Part shown: positions 34,817 through 42,342 of the stretch, piece by piece
Position numbering within the stretch: position 1 is the stretch's first letter
Layout: each line of letters opens with the position of its first letter
Origin: an uncultured bacterium
GTDB taxonomy: Bacteria > Bacteroidota > Bacteroidia > Bacteroidales > Bacteroidaceae
DNA length: 42,342 nt
Direction of reading: 5' to 3'
Assembly: GCA_945829115.1 (NCBI GenBank)
Contig: CALZTP010000011.1
Location: forward strand, 1 to 42,342
Notes under the pieces: model-generated
Database searches by the model: none
Told to the model about the DNA's origin: nothing
Seen by the model: the letters and a program-made list of their open reading frames with translations, nothing else
Made by a program: the position numbers and the translations under genes

Positions 34817-34834
34817 CACCATCTTTGAACAAAA

Positions 34835-35755
34835 ATGAACACGAAAACAGACATAATAAAAAAATTCAGACGGTATCTCATGCTCGAAAGGTCGTACTCA
34901 GAGAATACGCTCGACGCATATATGAGGGATATCGACAAATTGCTCCTCTTCGCTCTGAGGAAATATCCAGACGAAGGGGAGGGCGCTTTGCTGCGTGTCT
35001 CTCGAGAAGACCTTCAGGAGTTCCTTGTAGAACTCTACGACCTTGGCATTCACCCTCGCTCACAGTCAAGAATACTCTCTGGCGTGCGCACATTCTATCG
35101 TTTCCTGCTACTCGACGGAACTCTTGACACCGATCCTACAGAGCTTATTGAATCGCCACGACTCGGAGAGCATATCCCAGAGGTGCTCTCTGTGGAGGAG
35201 GTAGACATGCTGATTGCTGCCATTGACCTTTCAGAACCAGAGGGGCAGCGCAACAAGGCTATTATCGAGGTGCTCTTCTCCTGCGGACTGCGTGTCTCTG
35301 AACTTGTCGCCCTACGTCTCTCCGACCTCCATCTTGAAGAAGGCTACCTTCGCATTGTTGGCAAGGGAAACAAGGAGCGTCTCGTGCCTATCTCCTCTCG
35401 TGCTGTACAAGAGTTGAAGTATTGGTATATCGACCGAAACGTACTGAAAATAAAGCCAGGCGAGGAAGATTTCGTTTTTCTAAACCGCCGTGGTGCTCAT
35501 CTCACACGCACCATGATTCTCATCATGATAAAACGTATGGCACTGAAAGCAGGAATAAAGAAGACGGTCTCTCCGCACACGCTACGCCATTCCTTTGCCA
35601 CCGCACTCTTAGAAGGTGGTGCTGACCTCCGTTCCATTCAGGTTATGCTCGGTCACGAAAAGATTGCCACTACGGAGATATATACTCACCTTGACATGTC
35701 GCGCATTCGCCACGATATTCTGAACTGTCATCCAAGAAATATGAAAAAGGAATAG
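34835..35755 (+). CDS. xerD: Site-specific tyrosine recombinase XerD
   Basis: A 306-residue tyrosine recombinase that, with XerC, resolves chromosome dimers at dif. It has a SAM-like N-terminal domain (RYLMLERSYSENTLDAYMRDI) and a complete catalytic set: R153 in CGLRVSEL, K177, H248 and R251 in HTLRH, H274 in LGHEKIATTEIYTH and the nucleophile Y283. Length and the ending are those of chromosomal XerD and not of conjugative-element integrases, and there are no att-like repeats or cargo genes nearby. Monocistronic, with its own promoter, divergent from aroQ. Confidence 0.95.
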   Translation: MNTKTDIIKKFRRYLMLERSYSENTLDAYMRDIDKLLLFALRKYPDEGEGALLRVSREDLQEFLVELYDLGIHPRSQSRILSGVRTFYRFLLLDGTLDTDPTELIESPRLGEHIPEVLSVEEVDMLIAAIDLSEPEGQRNKAIIEVLFSCGLRVSELVALRLSDLHLEEGYLRIVGKGNKERLVPISSRAVQELKYWYIDRNVLKIKPGEEDFVFLNRRGAHLTRTMILIMIKRMALKAGIKKTVSPHTLRHSFATALLEGGADLRSIQVMLGHEKIATTEIYTHLDMSRIRHDILNCHPRNMKKE

Positions 35756-36004
35756 TTGCGATTAATGTATGTGTGCATTTTTAATTGAATCAATTGTTAC
35801 TTAGAGATACTGGTGTAGGTGTGCAGATTTTTTTATAATCCCTGCACACCTAACTTATTTCATGAAGAAACGTAATGTGTCTATAATCAGAAAAACATAC
35901 GAGAGCTTGCGTTTTTTATGCTTCTATCTTGTTATATATCAAAAAATTAACAGAAGAGAAGTGCTTTTTTATACAAACATTTCTTTAAAAGTAAAAAAAA
36001 ACAT
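35756..36004. other. Spacer between xerD and the lipoprotein gene
   Basis: Most of the 323 bp between the two genes is AT-rich with no gene. It contains the palindrome at 35815-35852, 59 bp after the xerD stop, and leads into the promoter at 36005. Confidence 0.6.
35815..35852. repeat. Dispersed palindrome element
   Basis: GTAGGTGTGCA (35815-35825), a T-rich 17-nt spacer, then TGCACACCTA (35843-35852). Nine to ten base pairs of perfect complementarity. It follows the xerD stop. Confidence 0.85.
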
Positions 36005-36012
36005 TAATTTTG
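36005..36012 (+). promoter_or_regulatory. Promoter of the lipoprotein gene, -7 box
   Basis: TAATTTTG followed by CAG; 66 bp before the chosen ATG at 36079. The -33 region has only a TTT. Confidence 0.55.
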
Positions 36013-36078
36013 CAGTCGATAACAAACTCAATTAATTAAATCTTTACTTCAATTTTATTGTTTAATAAAAGAAATCTT

Positions 36079-36933
36079 ATGTTTAATCGTTTACTAACAT
36101 CAATGTCGGTAATGGCTGTTATGCTGTTCACCGTAAGTTTTTTCAGTTGCTCTGACTCCGATGAACCAAAGGAACCAGAAAACCCTAACAAGGTGTTCAA
36201 AGGAGAGTGGGGCTCAAGTATCCCAATGTCTGGATTCTGGCTTATCGATGAAAACGGAAATGCAAAGACATTACAGTTCAACCATGTTATGGTGATGACA
36301 AACCCACAGCTCACTCGCGATAGTAGCTATATCTCTCTCGATCGTGAGTTCAAGCTCGATTATAATCCAGAGACTCAGCTCATCTCAATGCTTGAGAATG
36401 GTGTCACTTCACAGTATACCGTGAAGAGCATGGAACCTACCCAAATTGTTATGGAGAATGGTGCAGATGCTATGATAATGAAGAAGAAGGGTGAGATGCT
36501 TGATGTTGCCCCAGAAACTATCGACGGTTTCTATGTTAGCGCATCAAGATTCAAGTATCACGGAATACGTTTCTTGCCGAACAATAAAGCACTTCAGTAT
36601 TTCTACCTCGACGAGATTACCGATAAGCTCGTTTCTGAATATACATATACAAAGGGTGAGGGCACAAAGGCACATCTCTCCTATCACGTGAAGTTCTTCC
36701 TTAACCCAGAGAAGCAGAAGTTAGTGGCAGGAAAGGCGAAGTATAATGCTACTGTAGAGTTGACTGGCGAGCTTGACCTGAACTTCCTCTCTCACACTAT
36801 AAATGGTAACGATGATCATTACTTCGGTGAGATGGAGGGTTCTGTGCACATGTATGTTGTGAACTATAACGGAAAGACATCAGAGGGCACTGTTTCTGGA
36901 AAAAGATACTTCGCACTGTCAAAGGCAGAGTAA
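36079..36933 (+). CDS. Probable surface lipoprotein of unknown function
   Basis: A 284-residue protein. The ATG at 36079 is preferred over the in-frame TTG at 36058, giving the signal MFNRLLTSMSVMAVMLFTVSFFSC with C24 lipidated. The residues just after it, SDSDEPKEPE, form an acidic stretch of the kind that sends Bacteroidetes lipoproteins to the cell surface. The rest is rich in beta-strands (for example VKSMEPTQIVMENG, FYVSASRFKYHGIRFLPNNKALQYFYL, ATVELTGELDLNFLSH), suggesting a lipocalin- or barrel-like fold. I do not recognise the family with certainty. It stands alone, ended by a strong bidirectional terminator. Confidence 0.8.
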   Translation: MFNRLLTSMSVMAVMLFTVSFFSCSDSDEPKEPENPNKVFKGEWGSSIPMSGFWLIDENGNAKTLQFNHVMVMTNPQLTRDSSYISLDREFKLDYNPETQLISMLENGVTSQYTVKSMEPTQIVMENGADAMIMKKKGEMLDVAPETIDGFYVSASRFKYHGIRFLPNNKALQYFYLDEITDKLVSEYTYTKGEGTKAHLSYHVKFFLNPEKQKLVAGKAKYNATVELTGELDLNFLSHTINGNDDHYFGEMEGSVHMYVVNYNGKTSEGTVSGKRYFALSKAE

Positions 36934-36989
36934 AAAATCTCTCGGGACTTAGCAGGAAGCCTAATCCCATAATCATATGAGTAACGAAA

Positions 36990-37040
36990 ATAAAGGACTG
37001 CAAATGGCATGATGCCGCTTGCAGTCCTTTATCGTTTATT
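36990..37040. terminator. Bidirectional terminator
   Basis: ATAAAGGACTGCAA (36990-37003) pairs perfectly over 14 bp with TTGCAGTCCTTTAT (37019-37032); a smaller GGCAT/ATGCC stem caps it. T-rich on the plus side (TCGTTTATTTTTG) and TTTTCGTTAC on the minus side. It separates the lipoprotein gene from convergent GH140. Confidence 0.9.
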
Positions 37041-37052
37041 TTTGTTTCAAGG

Positions 37053-37075
37053 ATAGGTGGTTTATACACACCTAT
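37053..37075. repeat. Dispersed palindrome element, short copy
   Basis: ATAGGTG (37053-37059) and CACCTAT (37069-37075) with only a 9-nt spacer; the right side reads ACACACCTATTTATT like other copies. It ends 3 bp before the GH140 stop codon. Confidence 0.5.
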
Positions 37076-37078
37076 TTA

Positions 37079-38548
37079 TTATTCATTCAAGTCACGCAGG
37101 TTCTTCCAGTTTGAGGAAGATGGAATGATGCGAGTGTCGGCAGAGAGATAGTCCTTTGACGCGTCGAAGGCGATGAGGACGCCGTCGTTGATGCCACTGC
37201 CACCCTTTACCTCTGGGTGAATGCGGTGTATTTTGTTTGTTAGCTCACCAACATAGAGAATCTTTCCTGTTGCAGCATCCATCCAGAACACCTTCTTTGT
37301 TTTTCCAGAGATCTTGCGGAAGTCTAATGCCATCTCACGCCCTGTGTAGTTATATACCATGAGATAGTCTTTCCCTCGTGTTGCGATGAGGCGGTTGTAG
37401 CGTGTACCGTTCTCACCACTGATGATAGACTGATCGGGCACTCTATCGAAGAATGGGAATGCGAGCATGAGGTGCTTGAGGTATTTCATCTGAGAGAAAC
37501 CAGGGTCTTTAAGAGCCTGATACCATGATTTCACATCTCCTGCATCACCATAGCTTGTTCCGTAGCCAGGCTTGAGGAACTGCATAATGGCGTTATGACC
37601 GTAGGTATGTCCGCAAGAACCAGCGAACACCGACCAATAAGCGTAGCGGCGAACGTCACAATCCATCCAGCGAGGCTCGTTAGCATCGTGAAGACCCTGT
37701 GGGATATCTTCATAGCTTGGTTCTGCATCGAGCACGGGCTTAATTGGCTTATATGCCCATGTGGAGTCAACATACATCCAGTTGTCTTCCTCGGTATTGT
37801 CAGGGATAGGGTAGTCTTTGTTTCCCATTCTCTGACCGTAACGGCGGTGTCCCGACTGGAAGGTGTGGAAGTCCATCCATTCTGCTTTGCTAAACCATTT
37901 TGCGCTGGTATATCTGCCACGAGGGTGATAGGTCATGATATGGTTCTTGTCTATTGAATTAATGATCTTTGCGAGCGTGTCCCAAACAGGTGTGTTGATA
38001 TCGCCCTGGATATCACCACCCATGAACCAGATGATGTTTGGAGAGTTCTTATAGCGGTTGGCGAGGAATGTGCCGTATTTCACAGCATCGTCTTTGGTGA
38101 GGAGTCCTGCTTTCACAAGTCCGCCCCAGATGCACACCATACCAATGTATATGCCTTCACGCTCGGCAGTCTTCACAATATAGTCCATATGGTCCCAATA
38201 ACCATAGACACCCTTTTGGTCAATATTGCTGAAGTTCCAGCCATCGATGTTTGACATCTGTCCGTAGGCATTGTAAGCTGGAACACCATCAATCACCTGC
38301 ACCTGCACAACGTTATAGCCTGCCTCACGACAGCGCTGGAGGTAGTAAGCTGCCTCTGCCCTGTCGGTACGCTCTGGAAGTAGCCATCCCGTTTCTCCAA
38401 GCCAGAAGAACGGAGCTCCGTTTTCATGTTGTAAGAATCTTTGGTTTTCTGACACTTTCAGTTTTCCGTTGTCCCACGGTTTCATGTTTCCCTCAGCATT
38501 GGCAGTGAGCGCAATGGCGAGGAGGAGTGCTGAAAAGATTTTTCTCAT
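37079..38548 (-). CDS. Glycoside hydrolase family 140 (apiosidase-type)
   Basis: A 489-residue secreted TIM-barrel enzyme (signal MRKIFSALLLAIALTANA) followed by a beta domain from about 400. It matches the DUF4038-type family now called GH140, founded by BT1012 of Bacteroides thetaiotaomicron, which cleaves the apiose-galacturonic acid bond of rhamnogalacturonan II side chains. Candidate catalytic residues are D179 in FMGGDIQGD and E276 in LDAEPSYED; their 97-residue spacing equals what I recall for the BT1012 pair. It is 146 bp behind GH95 on the same strand. Specificity is inferred from the family. Confidence 0.85.
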   Translation of the reverse strand: MRKIFSALLLAIALTANAEGNMKPWDNGKLKVSENQRFLQHENGAPFFWLGETGWLLPERTDRAEAAYYLQRCREAGYNVVQVQVIDGVPAYNAYGQMSNIDGWNFSNIDQKGVYGYWDHMDYIVKTAEREGIYIGMVCIWGGLVKAGLLTKDDAVKYGTFLANRYKNSPNIIWFMGGDIQGDINTPVWDTLAKIINSIDKNHIMTYHPRGRYTSAKWFSKAEWMDFHTFQSGHRRYGQRMGNKDYPIPDNTEEDNWMYVDSTWAYKPIKPVLDAEPSYEDIPQGLHDANEPRWMDCDVRRYAYWSVFAGSCGHTYGHNAIMQFLKPGYGTSYGDAGDVKSWYQALKDPGFSQMKYLKHLMLAFPFFDRVPDQSIISGENGTRYNRLIATRGKDYLMVYNYTGREMALDFRKISGKTKKVFWMDAATGKILYVGELTNKIHRIHPEVKGGSGINDGVLIAFDASKDYLSADTRIIPSSSNWKNLRDLNE

Positions 38549-38625
38549 ATGTATTCTCTTTTATGGTTAATTTTTCATTCCTAATTGAATTTTTCCTTAT
38601 TTCTTTAGAGGTTTTTTGTTGCTTA

Positions 38626-38661
38626 GAAACGTTCCTTGCTTTCAGAACGTTCCTTGCTTTC
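38626..38661. repeat. 18-bp tandem duplication
   Basis: GAAACGTTCCTTGCTTTC (38626-38643) is repeated directly as AGAACGTTCCTTGCTTTC (38644-38661), with a decayed third copy after it. It lies in the gap between GH95 and GH140, which holds no gene. Confidence 0.8.
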
Positions 38662-38694
38662 AGAATTTTCTTATTTCTTGGAAATTCCCCTTGC

Positions 38695-41163
38695 TTAGTT
38701 TTTTATGTTTACCGTCTGCCCAGCCTTTGTTGGAATATCGTATGTGAACGAAGATGGAAGGTTGAGAGCATTCAGAGGAACCTTAGAGTTGTTCCTTGTT
38801 TCCATTGTGACAGGAACCGCAAAGAGAGGGTTCGGATTCTCACCCTTTGCCTTGCGAAGACCTTTCACAGAACCTTTCACAGGGAAGGCAGTGCGAATGC
38901 GCAGATTTCCACCGAGTGTGGAGCGTATCTTGCAAGTGAGAATCTTTCCGTCACACCACGAGAGCTCGTCAATGACAAAGCCGCCACGCAGACAGACACC
39001 AGAGATTCTTCCCTCTCGCCATACTGCTGGGATGGCAGGGAGCAGGTATACAAAGCCATCGTGACTCTGCACAATCATCTCCGCAATTCCTGCTGTGCAT
39101 CCGAAGTTTCCGTCTATCTGAAATGGTGGGTGCGCATCGAAGAGGTTTCCGTATGTTCCACCTGATTTCTTTTTCTTTCCGTAAGGCACGAACTTATCGT
39201 CGGTGAGCTTTAACTGCTCTGTGATAAGCTTATAGGCATGCTCACCATCGAGCATACGAGCCCAGAGGCATACCTTCCAACCCATTGACCATCCTGTGGA
39301 AGGGTCGCCACGGTGAATGAGTGATGTGCGTGCAGCATCAAAGAGCTCTGGTGTGCGGAATGGGGATATGCTCGTTCCTGGATACAGTCCGTAGAGATGT
39401 GAGATATGTCGATGCACATCCTTTGGGTCGTCCCAGTCTTCTGCCCACTCCTGCAGTTGTCCCCAACGTCCGATGGTGGCAGGTGTGAGCATCTTGATAC
39501 GCTCCCTGTAGTGGTTGGCGAGGTCGCTGTCGGTGTTAAGAACTTTCGATGCCATAATCACTGTTCCGAAGATCTCAGCACAGAGTTGGTCGTCCATGGC
39601 GCATCCTGCAGCGATATTCTTCACACCGCCATTAGAAGGGTGCGTATTCTCTGGAGAGACAGAAGGACAAACCACCATATACCCCGTGTTCGGATCTTTC
39701 ACTAACAGTTCGTCCATGAACTGTGCAGCTCCTTTTATGATTGGGTAGTATTCACGCAGGAAGTCCTTGTCGCCTGTGAAGAGGAAATGCTCCAGGAGGT
39801 GATGGCAGAGCCATGGACCGCCTGCCATCCAGAGTCCCGAGGCTGCATGGTCAACAGGTCCTGTTATTCTCCAAATGTCGGTGTTGTGGTGGAGCACCCA
39901 ACCCCCACAGTTGTACATAACCTTCGCAGTCTCTTTTCCACTCTCGCTTACCTCACGAATGAGTTGGAATAGCGGACCATTCATCTCCGTAAGGTTTGTA
40001 ACCTCTGACGGCCAGTAGTTCATCTCAAGGTTTATGTTACATGTGTACTTTGAGTCCCAAGAAGGGAGGAGTTTATCGTTCCAAATGCCCTGGAGGTTTG
40101 CTGGTTGTCCGCCCGGTTGTGAGGAGCAAATAAGGAGGTAGCGCCCGAAGGAGTAGTAGGTTGCCACAAGGTGGTTGTCGTTGTTCTCTTTGAAGTGTGC
40201 TACACGTTCTGAGGTGGTGAGGTTCGGGAAGCGATTCTCTCCCAGCCATAGTTTTGAGCGGTTCATGTATTTCTGAAAGTGGCAAACATGCTTTTGAAGG
40301 TCAGAGAGATAACTGTGAGACATAGCGTTCTCAAGGAACTCTTTGCTGCGTGCCTTCTCATCGCCAGAGATATCTTTATAGTTCACGAAATTTGTCGCTA
40401 TGCTCACAAAGATAATCGCCTCGTCGGCATTTGACACAGTGATCACGCCATCTCGAGAGATTTTCCTTCCTCCCTTGTTTTGCACAGCAAGTCGTCCCAT
40501 GAACTTCACCTTCCCTTTCAGCAGTTCGTGGGTAGGAGTGACACCCTCTAACGACACCTGCTCACCCTCGCTCTTTATAATAACATCATGGTGAGGGGAA
40601 GAGAAATTTGTGTTGAAAGAGATAGCGCCAGGGCGAGAGGCTGTAAGACGCACCTTTATGACATTGTCGGTGAAGGAGGTGAGAGCCTCACGGCGGTAGC
40701 GTACGCCATCAACGGTATATTCTGTCACGGCAATGGCAGAGTCGAGGGATAGGTATCGCTGATAGTTGGTATAGCCTGCGTGATGTGGCGTAGAGATAAA
40801 AAGGTCGCCGAAAGTTTGGTAAGGCATACCGCTATTAGAGCCAGACATCAAATGATGCTCCGCCATCTCCTGTGCTTCGTTGTATTTCCCAGAGAAGACG
40901 AGCTCACGCACCTTCTCTCGCCATTGCATAGCAGTTTTGTTGATATTATTGTTTGGTTGTCCTGCCCAGATAGTCTCTTCGTTGAGTTGCAGACGCTCTG
41001 TGGTAGGTATTCCATATACCATTGCACCTAATCTGCTATTTCCTAATGGAAGTGCTTCTGTCCACACCTCTGCTGGAGAGTTATACCAAAGCCGGTATTC
41101 CTCACCGTATGTTGAGGTAAGGGCTATTACGGTTGAAAATAATGACAATATGAGTCTTTTCAT
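38695..41163 (-). CDS. Glycoside hydrolase family 95
   Basis: An 822-residue secreted enzyme (signal MKRLILSLFSTVIALTSTYG) with the N-terminal beta domain and the (alpha/alpha)6 barrel of GH95. Active-site signatures are CNINLEMNYWP (N376, N378), GGWVLHHNTDIW near 420-431, PSVSPENTHP with E505 as general acid, and HPPFQIDGNFG with D684. GH95 enzymes release alpha-L-fucose or alpha-L-galactose; in Bacteroides BT1010 removes L-galactose from RG-II. Which sugar is used here cannot be read directly. It has a full consensus promoter and is followed by GH140, so the two are probably one operon. Confidence 0.94.
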   Translation of the reverse strand: MKRLILSLFSTVIALTSTYGEEYRLWYNSPAEVWTEALPLGNSRLGAMVYGIPTTERLQLNEETIWAGQPNNNINKTAMQWREKVRELVFSGKYNEAQEMAEHHLMSGSNSGMPYQTFGDLFISTPHHAGYTNYQRYLSLDSAIAVTEYTVDGVRYRREALTSFTDNVIKVRLTASRPGAISFNTNFSSPHHDVIIKSEGEQVSLEGVTPTHELLKGKVKFMGRLAVQNKGGRKISRDGVITVSNADEAIIFVSIATNFVNYKDISGDEKARSKEFLENAMSHSYLSDLQKHVCHFQKYMNRSKLWLGENRFPNLTTSERVAHFKENNDNHLVATYYSFGRYLLICSSQPGGQPANLQGIWNDKLLPSWDSKYTCNINLEMNYWPSEVTNLTEMNGPLFQLIREVSESGKETAKVMYNCGGWVLHHNTDIWRITGPVDHAASGLWMAGGPWLCHHLLEHFLFTGDKDFLREYYPIIKGAAQFMDELLVKDPNTGYMVVCPSVSPENTHPSNGGVKNIAAGCAMDDQLCAEIFGTVIMASKVLNTDSDLANHYRERIKMLTPATIGRWGQLQEWAEDWDDPKDVHRHISHLYGLYPGTSISPFRTPELFDAARTSLIHRGDPSTGWSMGWKVCLWARMLDGEHAYKLITEQLKLTDDKFVPYGKKKKSGGTYGNLFDAHPPFQIDGNFGCTAGIAEMIVQSHDGFVYLLPAIPAVWREGRISGVCLRGGFVIDELSWCDGKILTCKIRSTLGGNLRIRTAFPVKGSVKGLRKAKGENPNPLFAVPVTMETRNNSKVPLNALNLPSSFTYDIPTKAGQTVNIKN

Positions 41164-41209
41164 CTTATAATAATATTAGGTTAGGTTATTGAACAAAGAT
41201 TTGCATTTG

Positions 41210-41240
41210 CAAAGATAACGATAATTAAGGGAAATACAAA
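41210..41240 (-). promoter_or_regulatory. GH95 promoter
   Basis: On the minus strand TTTG (41237-41240), 19 nt, TATCTTTG (41210-41217), followed by CAAATGC. Full consensus, 46 bp before the GH95 start. Confidence 0.75.
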
Positions 41241-41516
41241 ATAAAATGCAAAGAATTTAATTTTTATTACAAGAGAAGAAGCGAAAAGGAGTGTTATAAT
41301 GTGATGACTGCTTGTGAATAGGGGTTTATTTTTTGATTTATAGACAGAGAATATGTTAAGCAAAAATAGTAACCGACTCCTACTCGACTGTTGTCACTTG
41401 CTGAAAATGCGCAGTAGGCGATGCAAGGATTATAAAAATAATTTTGCACACCTACTTAATGCACGAGAGTGTTATTCATGACTGTGCTCAAATATTTTGC
41501 ATAGCTACTAATAGAA
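41241..41516. other. Spacer upstream of GH95
   Basis: Part of the 422-bp gap between GH95 and the repeat protein. AT-rich; the only ordered structure is the palindrome at 41413-41457. No gene or tRNA is visible. Confidence 0.6.
41413..41457. repeat. Dispersed palindrome element
   Basis: Left arm AGTAGGCGATGCA (41413-41425), 19-nt AT-rich spacer, right arm TGCACACCTACTT (41445-41457). Nearly the same as the copy at 25667-25707, including AAGGA(A/T)TA after the left arm and ATAATTT before the right arm. Confidence 0.85.
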
Positions 41517-41559
41517 AAGACAAAAAGGAGTGCGCCAAAAAAATATATTGACGCACTCC
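41517..41559 (-). terminator. Terminator of the repeat-containing secreted protein gene
   Basis: GGAGTGCG (41527-41534) pairs perfectly with CGCACTCC (41552-41559); on the minus strand the stem is followed by TTTTTGTCTTTTC. It starts 26 bp after the stop codon. Confidence 0.85.
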
Positions 41560-41585
41560 AAACAGAGAGAATTATAATTATAAGA

Positions 41586-42342
41586 TTAATTTTTCTTTAC
41601 AGAAACCTTCTTACCGTTTATGATATACAAACCATTGCGGTTGATGTTTGTCTTAACACCATCGATAGTATATACAGCAGCATTCTCTGAATCTACTGTA
41701 ATGTTGCTGATTCCTGAGCCTGCACCGATATAGTATGTGAAGGTAACAGCAGGGAGTGCATTTCCAGATCCATCGAGGAAGAATCCTTCAGGAACTTCGA
41801 ATGTGTAAACGCCATTTTCTGTGTACTCCTTAGAAGTAGAGATGATGAGTTCGTTCCAATCAGTTCCCCATGAAGTGTCAGCAATCTTCTCAAGCTCTAC
41901 ACCGTCTCTCTTAACAGTAATCTTGCCAGAACCGGCTCCCATCTCTGAAACTGTAGTGTTCCAAACATGGATTGTCTTGATAGAAGTAACGGTAGAACCG
42001 TCAGCAGGGTCTGTCCTCCAGTCAGAAGTAGCTGGCTCATCACCACCGCCATTGCCGATTGTATATGTGAAGGTAACAGCAGGGAGTGAATTTCCAGATC
42101 CATCGAGGAAGAATCCTTCAGGAACTTCGAATGTGTAAACACCATCTTCTGTGTACTCCTTAGAAGTAGAGATGATGAGTTCGTTCCAATCAGTTCCCCA
42201 TGAAGTGTCAGCAATCTTCTCAAGCTCTACACCGTCTCTCTTAACAGTAATCTTGCCAGAACCGGCTCCCATCTCAGAAACAGTCAAGTTCCAAACATGT
42301 ATTTTCTTGATAGATGTTACGGTAGAACCGTCAGCAGGGTCT
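41586..42342 (-). CDS. Secreted repeat protein with C-terminal sorting-type tail (partial)
   Basis: The frame is open to the right edge, so only the last 252 residues are seen. They contain two nearly identical Ig-like modules with a period of 110 residues (WRTDPADGSTVTSIKTIHVW..., GKITVKRDGVELEKI, YTFEVPEGFFLDGSGN), which resemble SbsA-type Ig-like domains (Big_5). The end, VYTIDGVKTNINRNGLYIINGKKVSVKKN, has the pattern of the short C-terminal module found on many Prevotella and Bacteroides exported proteins and close to the type IX secretion signal (GxYIxNGKKVxVK). Likely a large surface or secreted protein; the N-terminal functional part is outside the window. Confidence 0.82.
   Translation of the reverse strand, partial: DPADGSTVTSIKKIHVWNLTVSEMGAGSGKITVKRDGVELEKIADTSWGTDWNELIISTSKEYTEDGVYTFEVPEGFFLDGSGNSLPAVTFTYTIGNGGGDEPATSDWRTDPADGSTVTSIKTIHVWNTTVSEMGAGSGKITVKRDGVELEKIADTSWGTDWNELIISTSKEYTENGVYTFEVPEGFFLDGSGNALPAVTFTYYIGAGSGISNITVDSENAAVYTIDGVKTNINRNGLYIINGKKVSVKKN
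41719..42342 (-). repeat. 330-bp tandem repeat inside the secreted protein gene
   Basis: Two copies with a 330-bp period, nearly identical at DNA level: CCAGATCCATCGAGGAAGAA at 41764 and 42094, ACCGGCTCCCATCTC at 41931 and 42261. Only a few residues differ (Asp/Asn, Ser/Ala, Thr/Tyr). More copies may lie beyond the window. Confidence 0.9.

Noticed and set aside
34835..35755. XerD as the integrase of a mobile element
   Set aside because: Sequence and length are those of chromosomal XerD; no tRNA target, att repeats, or transfer genes nearby.

Overview
The window is chromosomal DNA from a member of the Bacteroidales, most likely Prevotella or a close relative (Segatella, Xylanibacter). The evidence is: repeated promoters of the Bacteroidetes type (-7 box TAnnTTTG, usually read as TAnnTTTGCA just before a start region), many lipoproteins and M13/GH enzymes typical of the group, a fused SecDF, the order recX-comF-pyrE-SRPBCC-argH, and a C-terminal secretion-type tail on the last protein. 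Almost all genes are ordinary chromosomal genes; no phage, insertion sequence or CRISPR array is visible.

Layout. 1-1026: the end of a PD-(D/E)XK protein, a gene-poor stretch with an inverted repeat, and tRNA-Arg. 1111-8707: metG, a divergent PAP2 phosphatase, tRNA-Leu, a TPR/OmpA-like lipoprotein, a thioredoxin-like lipoprotein lacking its CxxC, and comM. 8905-11510: the hexuronate pair uxuA and an SDR mannonate oxidoreductase, then HU. 11719-18630: rhomboid protease, an EEP-family hydrolase, secDF, and lrgA/lrgB. 18623-22763: tcdA, an M13 peptidase and a YeiH-type transporter on the minus strand. 23003-29473: a DUF4833-type protein, then a minus-strand run: prmC, recX, comF, pyrE, an SRPBCC protein, argH and a Rieske-like four-cysteine lipoprotein. 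29520-34681: a metallophosphoesterase, and a compact minus-strand run aroQ, O-methyltransferase, GH28, flavoprotein. 34835-36933: a XerD recombinase and a probable surface lipoprotein. 37079-42342: GH140, GH95 and the end of a repeat-containing secreted protein.

How it fits together. GH28, GH140 and GH95 are all families used by gut Bacteroidetes to take apart pectin, especially rhamnogalacturonan II; the released uronic acids could feed the UxuB/UxuA step in the same window. No SusC/SusD pair or regulator is present here, so this is a scattered set rather than a classical PUL.

The most unusual signals are between genes. A palindromic element built from AGGTGTGCA/TGCACACCT arms recurs at the 3' side of at least seven unrelated genes. 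Separately, several intergenic regions each carry their own unrelated short tandem repeat (periods 11, 17, 18, 21 bp), the most striking being about 16 units of an 11-bp repeat between lrgA and lrgB. Among proteins, the Rieske-like lipoprotein with Cys-Cys/Cys-Cys in place of Cys-His/Cys-His, placed 6 nt behind argH, is the best candidate for something undescribed.
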